A DNA stretch of 64,000 nucleotides. Source: Salegentibacter lacus (lineage in GTDB: Bacteria; Bacteroidota; Bacteroidia; Flavobacteriales; Flavobacteriaceae). Where the stretch lies: the NCBI RefSeq assembly GCF_020164555.1, contig NZ_JAIQZB010000006.1, forward strand, positions 158,461-222,460. The letters run 5' to 3'. The first letter of the stretch is position 1; each line of letters opens with the position of its first letter. This document shows, in pieces, positions 17,383 to 25,395 of the stretch. The notes under the pieces are model-generated. The model made no database searches, was not told the origin of the DNA, and saw nothing but the letters and a program-made list of their open reading frames with translations. The position numbers were made by a program, and so were the translations under genes.

Positions 17383-17928
17383 ATGAGCAAAGCATTAATT
17401 ATTATCGATATTCAAAATGATTATTTTGACGGTGGAGCAATGGAACTTCATAATCCGGTTGAAGCTAGTGAAAATGCAAAACAGGTACTGAATAAATTCA
17501 GAAATGAGAATGAACCGGTTATCCACGTTCAGCATATTGCAGCAGCTCCGGAAATGGGATTTTTTTTACCCAATACAAAAGGAGTTGAAATTCATAACAA
17601 TGTGAAACCCCAAGATTACGAAAAGTTAATTACAAAGCATACTCCCAATTCATTTATAGGAACGGATCTTTTAGACTATTTGAAGTCAAAAGGCATTACA
17701 GAATTGGTATTTACAGGAATGATGACCAATATGTGTATAGATGCAACTGTTCGAGCCGCTAAAGATTGCGGTTTTAACTGTACTGTCATTGGAGACGCTT
17801 GTGCCTCAAAAGACCTTGAAATAAATGGAAGCAAAGTAAAAGCAAGTGATGTTCAAAATGCATTCTTAGCTGGATTGAATTTTTATTATGCGGAGGTTGT
17901 AAACACAAAAGAATATCTATCGGCATAA
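17383..17928 (+). CDS. Isochorismatase-family cysteine hydrolase
   Basis: A 181-residue alpha/beta protein opening with ALIIIDIQNDYFDGGAMEL, which holds the catalytic Asp. The general-base lysine lies in ITKHTPNSFIGTDL, and the nucleophilic cysteine in GMMTNMCIDATVRAAKDCGF. Family members hydrolyse isochorismate, nicotinamide, N-carbamoyl compounds or similar amides, and the substrate here is unknown. The gene follows an AraC regulator and ends at a bidirectional terminator. Confidence 0.9.
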   Translation: MSKALIIIDIQNDYFDGGAMELHNPVEASENAKQVLNKFRNENEPVIHVQHIAAAPEMGFFLPNTKGVEIHNNVKPQDYEKLITKHTPNSFIGTDLLDYLKSKGITELVFTGMMTNMCIDATVRAAKDCGFNCTVIGDACASKDLEINGSKVKASDVQNAFLAGLNFYYAEVVNTKEYLSA

Positions 17929-17952
17929 AAAAGTCAGTAGTTAAAAAATAGT

Positions 17953-17994
17953 AAAATAGCGGTTTAAGTTTAGGCTTGAACCGCTATTTTTTTA
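17953..17994. terminator. Bidirectional terminator between the cysteine hydrolase and the MATE exporter
   Basis: A 16-bp stem (17953-17968 with 17975-17990, one G-T pair) with a 6-base loop, and A/T runs on the two sides. Confidence 0.88.
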
Positions 17995-18032
17995 TCTATC
18001 CATTAATTTTTTCTTGGGACCAACTAACTGAT

Positions 18033-19403
18033 TTATAATTTATTAAACAGCTGATTTTCGTTTTTCGAGACGGTAAACCAAATAAATATCATACAGAATG
18101 TTAGAAATTCCGATACTGGAATGGCAAACCAGAGCCCATTGTCCCCGAAAAATAAAGGAAGAATTAGAAAAGCTGGTATCACAAAAATATAGCTTCGTAA
18201 AAAAGTAAAAACCGTTGCAGGTTTAAAGCATTCTAAACTCTGTAAATATCCGATTAACGTAAGGTTTACCAAAAGAAAGAAAAAACTGAAAGAATAATAA
18301 GAAAATCCACTGGCTGCAATAGCAAACGCCTTATCACCATGTTTAATAAAAATACTAATCACTTCCACTTTAGCAAATATTCCGATTAAAGTAGCCGCAA
18401 CTCCAATTGCAACTGCAATTTTTATTGAAATATGAAATGTTTGTTTAATCCGGTTTACACTTCCAAGCCCATGATTGTAGCTTATTATAGGTAAAGACGA
18501 TTGAGCAATGGCATTACCAAACATAAAAATTAGGGGCAATAAATAGCAGGCAACGCTAAACGCCGCTACGCCATCTTCCTGCAGACGACTCATAAACATA
18601 ATATTCCCTACAATCATTGTACATGCCATCGCTGTTTCTCCAATAAATGCGGAGCCACCTAATTTTATCATATAACTAGTATTTCTAATAGTAAGTCGTA
18701 AACTAGTTTTAGAAAATTTCAGTTTATAAATATGTAATGTCTTTGAAAACCAAAACATATAAATGATAATCATAAAACCTCCAATCCATTGAGAAATTGA
18801 CGTGGCTATGGCCGCACCTTTTACACCCATGTCTAAATGGAAAATAAAGATGTAACTGATTATAATATTAAGAATAGAAGGGATGACATTAGCAGCCATT
18901 GCAAATTTGGGAGCACCATCAATTCGAATAATAAACATTCCCAATACAATAATCATACTCCCCATAAATGCCGGGGACACATAAACTAAATATTCAATAA
19001 CATAAGGCATCAGTTTATCCGAGCTACCAAACCAAGAAGCAATGATCTCTGGAAAAAGAACCACGGGAATAGTAATAAGCACCATTAAAATAATGGAAAT
19101 AACGGACGCCTGTGTAATGTTGATATTGGCCGCCTTATAATTACCACGCGATAGATGAATTGCCACAACGATTGAAACACCACTTCCGAACATTAATGCC
19201 AGACCGGTAGTAATCAAAAAAAGTGGGGAAGCTATGTTTACAGCTGCAAGTGCATCACTACCAACACCGTGCCCTAGAAATATTCCGTCTGCCAGATAAA
19301 TTAATGCTCCAGACAGCAATCCTAATAAGGTTGGAATAAATATTTTAGGAAACAGTTTTGATATGTCCGTTTTTCCAAAATCTATAGCATCTCTCTGTTT
19401 CAA
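18033..19403 (-). CDS. MATE-family efflux transporter
   Basis: A 456-residue inner-membrane protein with about 12 hydrophobic segments arranged as two similar halves. It begins FPKIFIPTLLGLLSGALIYL with the LADGIFLGHGVGSDALAAVN loop typical of the family, and includes FGSGVSIVVAIHLSRGNYKA. MATE exporters use Na+ or H+ gradients to expel cationic drugs or metabolites. The substrate cannot be predicted. It converges with the cysteine hydrolase and has a long gene-free region upstream. Confidence 0.92.
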   Translation of the reverse strand: MKQRDAIDFGKTDISKLFPKIFIPTLLGLLSGALIYLADGIFLGHGVGSDALAAVNIASPLFLITTGLALMFGSGVSIVVAIHLSRGNYKAANINITQASVISIILMVLITIPVVLFPEIIASWFGSSDKLMPYVIEYLVYVSPAFMGSMIIVLGMFIIRIDGAPKFAMAANVIPSILNIIISYIFIFHLDMGVKGAAIATSISQWIGGFMIIIYMFWFSKTLHIYKLKFSKTSLRLTIRNTSYMIKLGGSAFIGETAMACTMIVGNIMFMSRLQEDGVAAFSVACYLLPLIFMFGNAIAQSSLPIISYNHGLGSVNRIKQTFHISIKIAVAIGVAATLIGIFAKVEVISIFIKHGDKAFAIAASGFSYYSFSFFFLLVNLTLIGYLQSLECFKPATVFTFLRSYIFVIPAFLILPLFFGDNGLWFAIPVSEFLTFCMIFIWFTVSKNENQLFNKL

Positions 19404-19774
19404 TGAGTACTAAATTTGCGGCAAAAGCCGATGTTATTAATAAATAGTGGCAAAATTAGCTTTAACCGGAATCAATAAAATACCAACTGAATATAGTATC
19501 CTACCATTTTGATAAGAATGGAAACTCTCTCTTTAGTAGAAAACAAACTTGTATCTAAAAAGTCATAATCTGAAATTCCTCCAAGGGGTGAATACCACTT
19601 GATAAAAATGGGGGTAAAGACTCTGCCAATTGGGGATAAATTAGCTCAATTTGGATGGGAAAAGTTGTAATAAGCCCTACCGACAACTAATATATAAAAA
19701 CAAAGATGCTCAAACCTGTCTTGAATCGTAAGTCCGTGTGTAAGCTTTCCCTGATTAGAACTGCTTGATTGTAT

Positions 19775-19830
19775 AATTTGTCGCAAATTCGCGCCTGTTT
19801 ATGCGGCTTTCCAAGCCATTTGACGCAAAT
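19775..19830. repeat. Pair of palindromic sites ATTTGnCGCAAAT
   Basis: AATTTGTCGCAAATT (19775-19789) and ATTTGACGCAAAT (19818-19830) are near-identical palindromes with centres about 42 bp apart, close to four helical turns. This spacing suits a dimeric DNA-binding protein acting at both sites. Confidence 0.5.
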
Positions 19831-20270
19831 TCGTACAAAACCCAAACTTTAAAAAATTATAACTAACTAAAAATGAGTGTTTTATAAAAATGTAACGTGG
19901 CTTTGCCCGTTACCCTCTTGCTACTCAATTTTAATTCGTTTCACTTCATAAAATGGTAGCCTTTTATTACATCCAACCAAATAATTGGTTATTAGAATCG
20001 GAAAATTGGTGTGTCAACAAACTACCTAAAGTAGCGGTTCAATGGTTAAATCAGGCTTTGTGCTGGGCTGATATTGAAATGCTTTCTTGCCACCGGGTAG
20101 TAGCAAATAGTTGTAAGTAAGCCAAATAACGACCGTCAATTAATTAAAGATATCCGATAAACTGAAGTAAACCTACTCTTTCAGAATACTTTTTCTGACT
20201 GATTTACCAATGCTTTTCCTTAAATCAGGAAAAAAATCATCAATATATTTTTTTAGTTAGGACTCCTTAC

Positions 20271-20278
20271 TATATTTG
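20271..20278 (+). promoter_or_regulatory. -7 element of the CPVC protein gene
   Basis: TATATTTG is an exact TAnnTTTG match, 39 bp before the ATG at 20317. The -33 region has TTAG rather than TTTG. Confidence 0.55.
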
Positions 20279-20281
20279 TAA

Positions 20282-20295
20282 TGGCGATATTGCCA
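20282..20295. promoter_or_regulatory. Candidate operator at the transcription start of the CPVC gene
   Basis: TGGCGATATTGCCA is a 14-bp near-palindrome (12 of 14 positions symmetric) three bases after the -7 element, so it covers the expected transcription start. A repressor bound here would block initiation. The MarR-type regulator encoded at 21432 is the obvious candidate, by inference. Confidence 0.35.
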
Positions 20296-20316
20296 ACCAA
20301 TTAAAATCATTTAAAC

Positions 20317-20550
20317 ATGTCTAAATCAGTATTCTATCACGCAGGTTGTCCCGTTTGTCAAAGTGCAGAGCAGGACATAATCGCACTCATCGGTAAAGAA
20401 AAAGTAGAAATTATTCACTTAGGCGAAGAGAAAAACAAAATCCAGGAAGCAGAAAAACACGGAGTAAAATCTGTCCCTGCATTGTTAACTCCGAACGGAA
20501 ATGTGCTGCATCTTAATTTTGGCGCATCTATGGCTGACGTAAAGGGCTAA
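20317..20550 (+). CDS. Small thioredoxin/glutaredoxin-like protein with CPVC motif
   Basis: A 77-residue protein with the redox-active motif in FYHAGCPVCQSAEQDI, the typical beta-strand-CxxC-helix start of thioredoxin-fold proteins. The cis-proline appears in VKSVPALLTPNG. It is shorter than a normal thioredoxin and close to glutaredoxin in length. A role as thiol-disulfide oxidoreductase or metal-thiol carrier is inferred. It is followed 72 bp later by a secreted protein and then a cysteine-rich MarR regulator. Confidence 0.82.
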   Translation: MSKSVFYHAGCPVCQSAEQDIIALIGKEKVEIIHLGEEKNKIQEAEKHGVKSVPALLTPNGNVLHLNFGASMADVKG

Positions 20551-20622
20551 AAAATTTCATGCAATTAGTTAGAAATCTAATAAAATGGATTTCTAACTAA
20601 TTAACCTTAAAACCTTTAAGAA

Positions 20623-21330
20623 ATGAAAAAAATAAATTTATTATTAAGTGTATTGCTATTTAGTTTCTACACCCACGCACAAAACTATAGCAATGAAGAC
20701 TTCAAAATTAAAAAGGTGAGCGTAAAACACGAAGCAGCAATTGCAGTCTCAATTTGGGAAATTACTGTAAAAGGTACAGCAGGAAAAACTACACCAACCC
20801 CAGCAGGACAACTCAATGGCGCACCTGTGTTAGGTTATGTATTTCCTACTTCGTTAGAGCCAACAGACGTAGGTTTTGGCAAAACAGAAGGAATAGTTGC
20901 TCTTGCACTAACATCTCATCCGGATTTTGATGATACGCCTCTTTGGGATGAAAATGCAGACAGAAACTATGAAAATGATGGCATTATATGGCATCCGCAT
21001 TGGGTTATACTAACAGAAGATAAACGAGTTGAAGGTGGACTCTCAGTCAAAGAATTTGATCAAGGAGACGCCAGCATCGTTTTGCCTCCGACCAACCCAG
21101 GAATGCCTATGTACATGGACTCCCCGGGATTTCAGGTCATCGCAAAGGGAAATTCAATAAAAGTTGTTGTTCCCGATTATAGAATGAATAACCAAACTAA
21201 TTTTTCCTATGATGGTGTGACAGCCTACATGCAGGTTAATACCGAAAATAAGAAAAAACCCATGCTTGGCGTTTACAAGGTATATTCCGTAGCAAGTGGC
21301 GATTTGTCTTTGCCTTACAAAGCAAAATAA
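20623..21330 (+). CDS. Secreted hypothetical protein
   Basis: A 235-residue protein with a clear signal peptide, INLLLSVLLFSFYTHAQ, cleaved after Ala-Gln as is common in Flavobacteriia. The mature part is mostly beta and includes the repeated segments PAGQLNGAPVLGYVFPTSL, GIIWHPHWVILTEDKRVEGG and a proline-rich LPPTNPGMPMYMDSPG. There are several His and Trp residues but no cysteine, so the thiol chemistry of its neighbours does not extend to it. I do not recognise the family. The gene lies between the CPVC gene and a MarR regulator, and ends at a terminator. Confidence 0.75.
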   Translation: MKKINLLLSVLLFSFYTHAQNYSNEDFKIKKVSVKHEAAIAVSIWEITVKGTAGKTTPTPAGQLNGAPVLGYVFPTSLEPTDVGFGKTEGIVALALTSHPDFDDTPLWDENADRNYENDGIIWHPHWVILTEDKRVEGGLSVKEFDQGDASIVLPPTNPGMPMYMDSPGFQVIAKGNSIKVVVPDYRMNNQTNFSYDGVTAYMQVNTENKKKPMLGVYKVYSVASGDLSLPYKAK

Positions 21331-21338
21331 TATATTTT

Positions 21339-21378
21339 GCCTCACAAAGATAGGATTCCTTTCTTTGTGAGGCTTTAT
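21339..21378 (+). terminator. Terminator after the secreted protein gene
   Basis: A stem of up to 16 bp (21339-21354 with 21358-21373, one mismatch) with a 3-base loop, followed by TTTATAATAA. The T tail is short. Confidence 0.75.
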
Positions 21379-21431
21379 AATAAGAAAAGCGCTATTTAGA
21401 ATTAGTAATATACCTAGAAAATTGTAATAAA

Positions 21432-22031
21432 ATGAATTCACCCTTTGATTTAAACAAACAAAATCAAAAAGTAGAAAGCAAAATCGTAGTGGCGTTGGAG
21501 CGTATTTCTGAAGCCTTCCGGGTGTTGCTATGGAATGAGAGTAGAGAAAATGCTTTAAGTCCTATTCAGATTCAAATCCTGATTTTCTTGCTGTTTCATT
21601 CCCAAGAAAAATGTAAGGTGAGCTATTTAGCGCAAGAATTTAACATGACCAAAGCTACCGTAAGTGACAGTGTAAGAATTCTTCTGAAAAAAGGTTTAAT
21701 TGAAAAGTTTGATGACCCTGCAGATACACGCAGTTACATAATTGGCTTAACCTACACTGGCAAAGAAATAGCTGAAAAATCCTCAAACTTTGCTTTTGCT
21801 ATTGAAAAACCTTTAAGTTCATTATCAAAGGAACAAAAAGCAGCTATGCTTTCTGGATTACTCAAGCTTATTCACGAACTCAATCGTGCAGGTGTTATTA
21901 CTATTCAAAGAATGTGTTTTTCGTGCATACACTATCAAAATAATAATGAAGAGCATTACTGTAAACTACTTCAGTCAAAGTTAGCAACAAAAGAGCTAAG
22001 AGTGGATTGTCCTGAACACGAGATATTATGA
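21432..22031 (+). CDS. MarR-type winged-helix regulator with C-terminal four-cysteine cluster
   Basis: A 199-residue regulator. The winged helix covers about residues 40-115: SPIQIQILIFLLFHSQEKCK, YLAQEFNMTKATVSDSVRIL as recognition helix, and a wing in DPADTRSYIIGLT. After the dimer helices the protein has an extension with Cys162, Cys165, Cys177 and Cys193 in the pattern C-x2-C-x11-C-x15-C, absent from ordinary MarR proteins and suited to bind zinc or an iron-sulfur cluster. This suggests redox or metal sensing. The stop codon overlaps the yggS start (ATGA). Confidence 0.85.
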   Translation: MNSPFDLNKQNQKVESKIVVALERISEAFRVLLWNESRENALSPIQIQILIFLLFHSQEKCKVSYLAQEFNMTKATVSDSVRILLKKGLIEKFDDPADTRSYIIGLTYTGKEIAEKSSNFAFAIEKPLSSLSKEQKAAMLSGLLKLIHELNRAGVITIQRMCFSCIHYQNNNEEHYCKLLQSKLATKELRVDCPEHEIL

Positions 22032-22744
22032 AAGACATTCTTTCGAACCTATCAACTGTAAAACGAAGAATTACGAATACCTGTGAAAAAACAGGTAGAA
22101 ACTCATCTGATGTAAAACTTTTATTGGCAACTAAAACTGTTGCAGCAGATAAAATAGAAATTGCGCTAGCACAAGGTGAAACACTAATTGGTGAAAATAA
22201 AGTACAAGAACTCAAAGAAAAGTTTGAAACACTTCAAACTATACCTCATCAAACACACTTCATCGGTCACTTGCAATCCAATAAAATTAAAGAAGTATTG
22301 AAATACGTGGACTGTATTCAATCAGTAGATAGAATTTCTTTAGTGAATAAACTGCAAAAGCGGTTGGATTTTGAAGATAAAACGATTGATGTTTTTATTC
22401 AAGTCAATACTTCTTATGAAAACAGCAAATTCGGAATCGAACCTAAAAAAGCATTGGACTTTGCCTTAAAATTAAAAGCCTATGAAAGGATTAATATAAA
22501 AGGCTTAATGACGATTGGTTTGTTTTCAGCAGATAATGAGAAAGTTCGCAATTGTTTTCGTATGCTGAAAAATATTCAATATCAAATGTTAGACAAAGGT
22601 ATTCCATCTCAGGAGCTTTCTATGGGTATGAGTGGTGATCTGGAAACAGCCATAGAAGAAGGCTCTACCATGATAAGAGTTGGCACAGCTATTTTCGGAA
22701 AAAGGCATTACCCAGATAGTTATTATTGGAATGAAACTAAATAA
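22028..22744 (+). CDS. YggS-family PLP homeostasis protein
   Basis: A 238-residue PLP-binding barrel protein. The PLP lysine is in KLLLATKTVAADKI, followed by GENKVQELKEKFE, HFIGHLQSNKIKEVL and VDCIQSVDRISL. The phosphate-binding end is LSMGMSGDLETAIEEGSTMI. YggS/PLPBP proteins balance vitamin B6 and amino-acid pools. Its start overlaps the MarR stop by four bases, an unusual pairing that implies coexpression. A second, core-genome yggS may exist elsewhere in the genome; that cannot be seen here. Confidence 0.92.
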   Translation: MKDILSNLSTVKRRITNTCEKTGRNSSDVKLLLATKTVAADKIEIALAQGETLIGENKVQELKEKFETLQTIPHQTHFIGHLQSNKIKEVLKYVDCIQSVDRISLVNKLQKRLDFEDKTIDVFIQVNTSYENSKFGIEPKKALDFALKLKAYERINIKGLMTIGLFSADNEKVRNCFRMLKNIQYQMLDKGIPSQELSMGMSGDLETAIEEGSTMIRVGTAIFGKRHYPDSYYWNETK

Positions 22745-22748
22745 AAAA

Positions 22749-23453
22749 ATGAAACCTCTACGAATACAATATTTTCAACATGTCCCATTTGAAGGTTTGG
22801 GTTACATTGAAAAATGGGCTAATAAGAATAATCACCAATTATTTGCTACTAAATTCTACGAAGATTTCACCCTACCAAAAATTACAAGTTTTGATTGGCT
22901 GATTGTAATGGGTGGCCCTATGGGCGTTTATGACTATGAGAAATTTCCCTGGCTTAATGCTGAAATTGAATTCATTCAACAAGCTATTCAAGCCGATAAA
23001 ACTGTGATAGGTATTTGTTTAGGTTCACAACTTGTTGCAGCAGCATTAGGCGCAAAGGTATATTCCAACACTATAAAGGAAATCGGTTGGTTTCCGTTGA
23101 CTAAAACAAAAGCAGGAAAACAGCATAGATTACTGAGTGAATTGCCAGACAGCTTTACCTCCTTCCACTGGCATGGTGATACTTTTGACTTACCAAACGG
23201 CTCAGCACGTTTATTACATACGAAGGCCTGTTCCAATCAAGCATTTCTTTACAATGACAAAATACTTGGACTGCAATTTCATTTTGAAGTTACTCCAGAG
23301 ACTTTAAAAGAAATAACAACAAATTGTCGCCATGAACTTATTCCACAATATTACATCCAATCCGAGCAGGAAATATTAACTAAAACTGATTTCTGCAAAA
23401 AATCAAACGATTATTTAGATAGTATTTTGACTAAATTAACCTTGGGGAAATAA
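22749..23453 (+). CDS. Class I glutamine amidotransferase-like protein
   Basis: A 234-residue GATase1-type domain with WLIVMGGPMGVYDYEKFPWL, the nucleophilic cysteine in VIGICLGSQLVAAALGA, and the His-Glu pair in LQFHFEVTPE. It resembles the stand-alone GuaA-N-like amidotransferases of unknown acceptor. The frame is open from 22680 inside yggS; the ATG at 22749 comes four bases after the yggS stop, and 22731 is the alternative. It belongs to the MarR-yggS transcription unit. Confidence 0.86.
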   Translation: MKPLRIQYFQHVPFEGLGYIEKWANKNNHQLFATKFYEDFTLPKITSFDWLIVMGGPMGVYDYEKFPWLNAEIEFIQQAIQADKTVIGICLGSQLVAAALGAKVYSNTIKEIGWFPLTKTKAGKQHRLLSELPDSFTSFHWHGDTFDLPNGSARLLHTKACSNQAFLYNDKILGLQFHFEVTPETLKEITTNCRHELIPQYYIQSEQEILTKTDFCKKSNDYLDSILTKLTLGK

Positions 23454-23542
23454 AAGACGAGCTTATACTGACTGTTGTTCGTCATACAAAAAACAACTGT
23501 ACATTCAGCAAGTTTCGGGTTTTATAGGAGTAAAGTCAATTC

Positions 23543-23550
23543 TATTTTTG
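23543..23550 (+). promoter_or_regulatory. -7 element of the alkylation-repair operon
   Basis: TATTTTTG matches TAnnTTTG, 22 bp before the ATG at 23572. No sequence like the Escherichia coli Ada box was found nearby. Confidence 0.5.
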
Positions 23551-23571
23551 CTATTATAAATTTTGAATTAA

Positions 23572-24429
23572 ATGAACGAGCAAGAATACATCAATTATAC
23601 TCGAATAGCAGAAGCTATTGAATATATACAACAAAACTACACGAAGCAGCCGAAGCTTGATGAAATTGCGGAGAAAGTGCATTTAAGTCCTTTTCATTTC
23701 CAAAGACTTTTTACCGATTGGGCAGGTGTTAGCCCTAAAAAATTCCTGCAATTCATAAGCGTTCAACACGCAAAAAAAATTCTGACAAGTTCACAGTCGT
23801 CCTTATTTGAAACCGCTTATAAAACAGGACTTTCGGGAACAGGTAGGTTACACGATTTATTTGTGAAAATAGAAGGAATGACACCAGGAGAATATAAAAA
23901 CAAAGGAGAAAACCTTACCATAAACTATAGCTTTTCAGAAAGCAAATTTGGGGACATTTTAGTTGCTTCTACACACAAAGGTATATGTTATATGGGTTTT
24001 TCGGATGACAAAGGAAATGCTTTTTCAGAATTAAAAATACGTTTTCCAAGAGCCAGTTTCATTCAACAAACGGATGAGATTCAAAAAAACGCCTTACAAA
24101 TTTATACCCAAGATTGGAGCAAAATCAATAAAATAAAACTGCATCTAAAAGGAACAGAGTTTCAATTAAAAGTTTGGGAGGCACTTTTAAAAATTCCAAC
24201 AGGAAATTTAGCCACCTATGGAAATATTGCCAACGCAATTCAAAAACCAAACGCATCAAGACCAGTGGGAACTGCAATCGGAAACAATCCCGTTGCCTTT
24301 TTAATTCCTTGTCACAGGGTAATTCAATCCACAGGAGTATTTGGTGGTTATAAGTGGGGAAAAACTCGAAAAACCGCAATTATTGGCTGGGAGGTATCGA
24401 AAACTGACGTTTCAAAAATTACTGTTTAG
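23572..24429 (+). CDS. AraC-type regulator fused to O6-methylguanine-DNA methyltransferase (AdaA-MGMT type)
   Basis: A 285-residue protein. The N-terminal AraC HTH (YIQQNYTKQPKLDEIAEKVH, LSPFHFQRLF) covers about residues 15-110. The C-terminal DNA alkyltransferase domain has LKGTEFQLKVWEALLKIPTG, TYGNIANAIQKPNASRPVGT and the methyl-accepting Cys247 in the PCHRV motif. It lacks the N-terminal methylphosphotriester domain of E. coli Ada, but a separate protein with a related fold is encoded two genes downstream. It heads a tight four-gene operon (spacing 2 bp or overlaps) and is its likely activator. Confidence 0.93.
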   Translation: MNEQEYINYTRIAEAIEYIQQNYTKQPKLDEIAEKVHLSPFHFQRLFTDWAGVSPKKFLQFISVQHAKKILTSSQSSLFETAYKTGLSGTGRLHDLFVKIEGMTPGEYKNKGENLTINYSFSESKFGDILVASTHKGICYMGFSDDKGNAFSELKIRFPRASFIQQTDEIQKNALQIYTQDWSKINKIKLHLKGTEFQLKVWEALLKIPTGNLATYGNIANAIQKPNASRPVGTAIGNNPVAFLIPCHRVIQSTGVFGGYKWGKTRKTAIIGWEVSKTDVSKITV

Positions 24430-24431
24430 CA

Positions 24432-25145
24432 ATGGAAAACCTTAAAACAAGAATCACTACAACCGATTGGCAAAGTGTAGCTGAATCAATGAACGAAAAA
24501 GGCTACGCCTATATTCCTGAAATATTGACAGACGACCAATGTGAAAAACTAATTCAAGCATACGATAACGAATACGCATATCGAAAAACCGTTATAATGG
24601 AACGCTATCGCTTTGGTTTGGGCGAATATAAATATTTTGATTATCCACTTCCTAAAATTATTCAAACATTAAGAGAATCTATTTACCCTAAACTTTCACC
24701 TATTGCAAATCTTTGGATGAAAGTGCTGAAAATTGAAAAATCGTTTCCCGATACTTTAGAAGAATTGCAATTGCTTTGCCATCAAAGTAACCAGTTGAAA
24801 CCGACCCCTTTGATTTTAAAATATGGGAAAGGCGGTTTCAATACTTTGCATCAGGATTTATATGGTGAGGTATATTTTCCAATGCAAGCCGTACTATTTT
24901 TAAATGACCCTGAAAGAGATTTTACAGGTGGGGAATTCGTTTTAACACAACAAGTCCCACGAGCACAATCCAAAGCCATCGTTCTAAAACCAAAAAAAGG
25001 CGATGTGCTCATTTTTACAACCAATTTTCGACCAGTTAAAGGAACAAGAGGATATTACAGAGCAAATATGAGGCACGGAGTTAGTGAAGTAACCAAAGGG
25101 GATCGCCATACTTTAGGAATCATTTTTCACGATGCAACAAGTTGA
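24432..25145 (+). CDS. 2-oxoglutarate/Fe(II)-dependent dioxygenase
   Basis: A 237-residue cupin-fold oxygenase. The iron ligands are the His and Asp of LHQDLYGE and the distal His of MRHGVSEV, with the 2OG-binding Arg in GDRHTLGIIFH. KYGKGGFNTLHQD and DFTGGEFVLTQQ are typical of the prolyl-hydroxylase-like 2OG-Fe(II) family that often accompanies Ada genes. A substrate of alkylated DNA or protein is inferred only from context. It starts two bases after the MGMT stop, and the next gene overlaps or abuts its end. Confidence 0.9.
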   Translation: MENLKTRITTTDWQSVAESMNEKGYAYIPEILTDDQCEKLIQAYDNEYAYRKTVIMERYRFGLGEYKYFDYPLPKIIQTLRESIYPKLSPIANLWMKVLKIEKSFPDTLEELQLLCHQSNQLKPTPLILKYGKGGFNTLHQDLYGEVYFPMQAVLFLNDPERDFTGGEFVLTQQVPRAQSKAIVLKPKKGDVLIFTTNFRPVKGTRGYYRANMRHGVSEVTKGDRHTLGIIFHDATS

Positions 25146-25149
25146 CATA

Positions 25150-25395
25150 ATGATAAAACATATTAAAATAGACGATAGTAAGCTGCATCAAAAAATAAAG
25201 CAAAAAGAAATCGCTTATGGCGGAAATCACAACCTGAAAATTTACGGGACATTGAATTGCAAATCGGGAAAAAGAATGAAAAAGAAAAACCGAGTATTTT
25301 TTACTTCAATCGAACAAGCAAAAAAGCTAGGTTATAGACCTTGCGGACAATGTATGAAAGCAGAATATAAATTATGGAAAAATGGATTTATTTAA
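25150..25395 (+). CDS. Stand-alone Ada-type metal-binding domain protein
   Basis: About 81 residues (87 if started at the ATG at 25132, inside the previous gene). IYGTLNCKSGKRMKKKNRVF and AKKLGYRPCGQCMKA match the Ada metal-binding fold that in E. coli takes methyl groups from DNA phosphotriesters. Only three cysteines are present (residues 43, 71 and 74 counted from 25132). At the place of E. coli Cys42 there is Lys47, so the four-cysteine zinc site is incomplete. It may use another ligand or be a structural or nucleic-acid-binding variant. Third gene of the repair operon; alkB overlaps its end by 14 bp. Confidence 0.85.
   Translation: MIKHIKIDDSKLHQKIKQKEIAYGGNHNLKIYGTLNCKSGKRMKKKNRVFFTSIEQAKKLGYRPCGQCMKAEYKLWKNGFI

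Larger units (their letters stand above)
19404..20316. other. 913-bp region without a convincing gene
   Basis: Only short, interrupted frames are present. The longest tidy one, 19953-20120 on the plus strand (55 codons, MVAFYYIQPNNWLLESENW start), is unusually rich in tryptophan but matches nothing I recognise. Two related palindromes lie at 19775-19789 and 19818-19830. The promoter of the next gene is at the right end. The rest may be decayed DNA from an earlier insertion. Confidence 0.5.
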
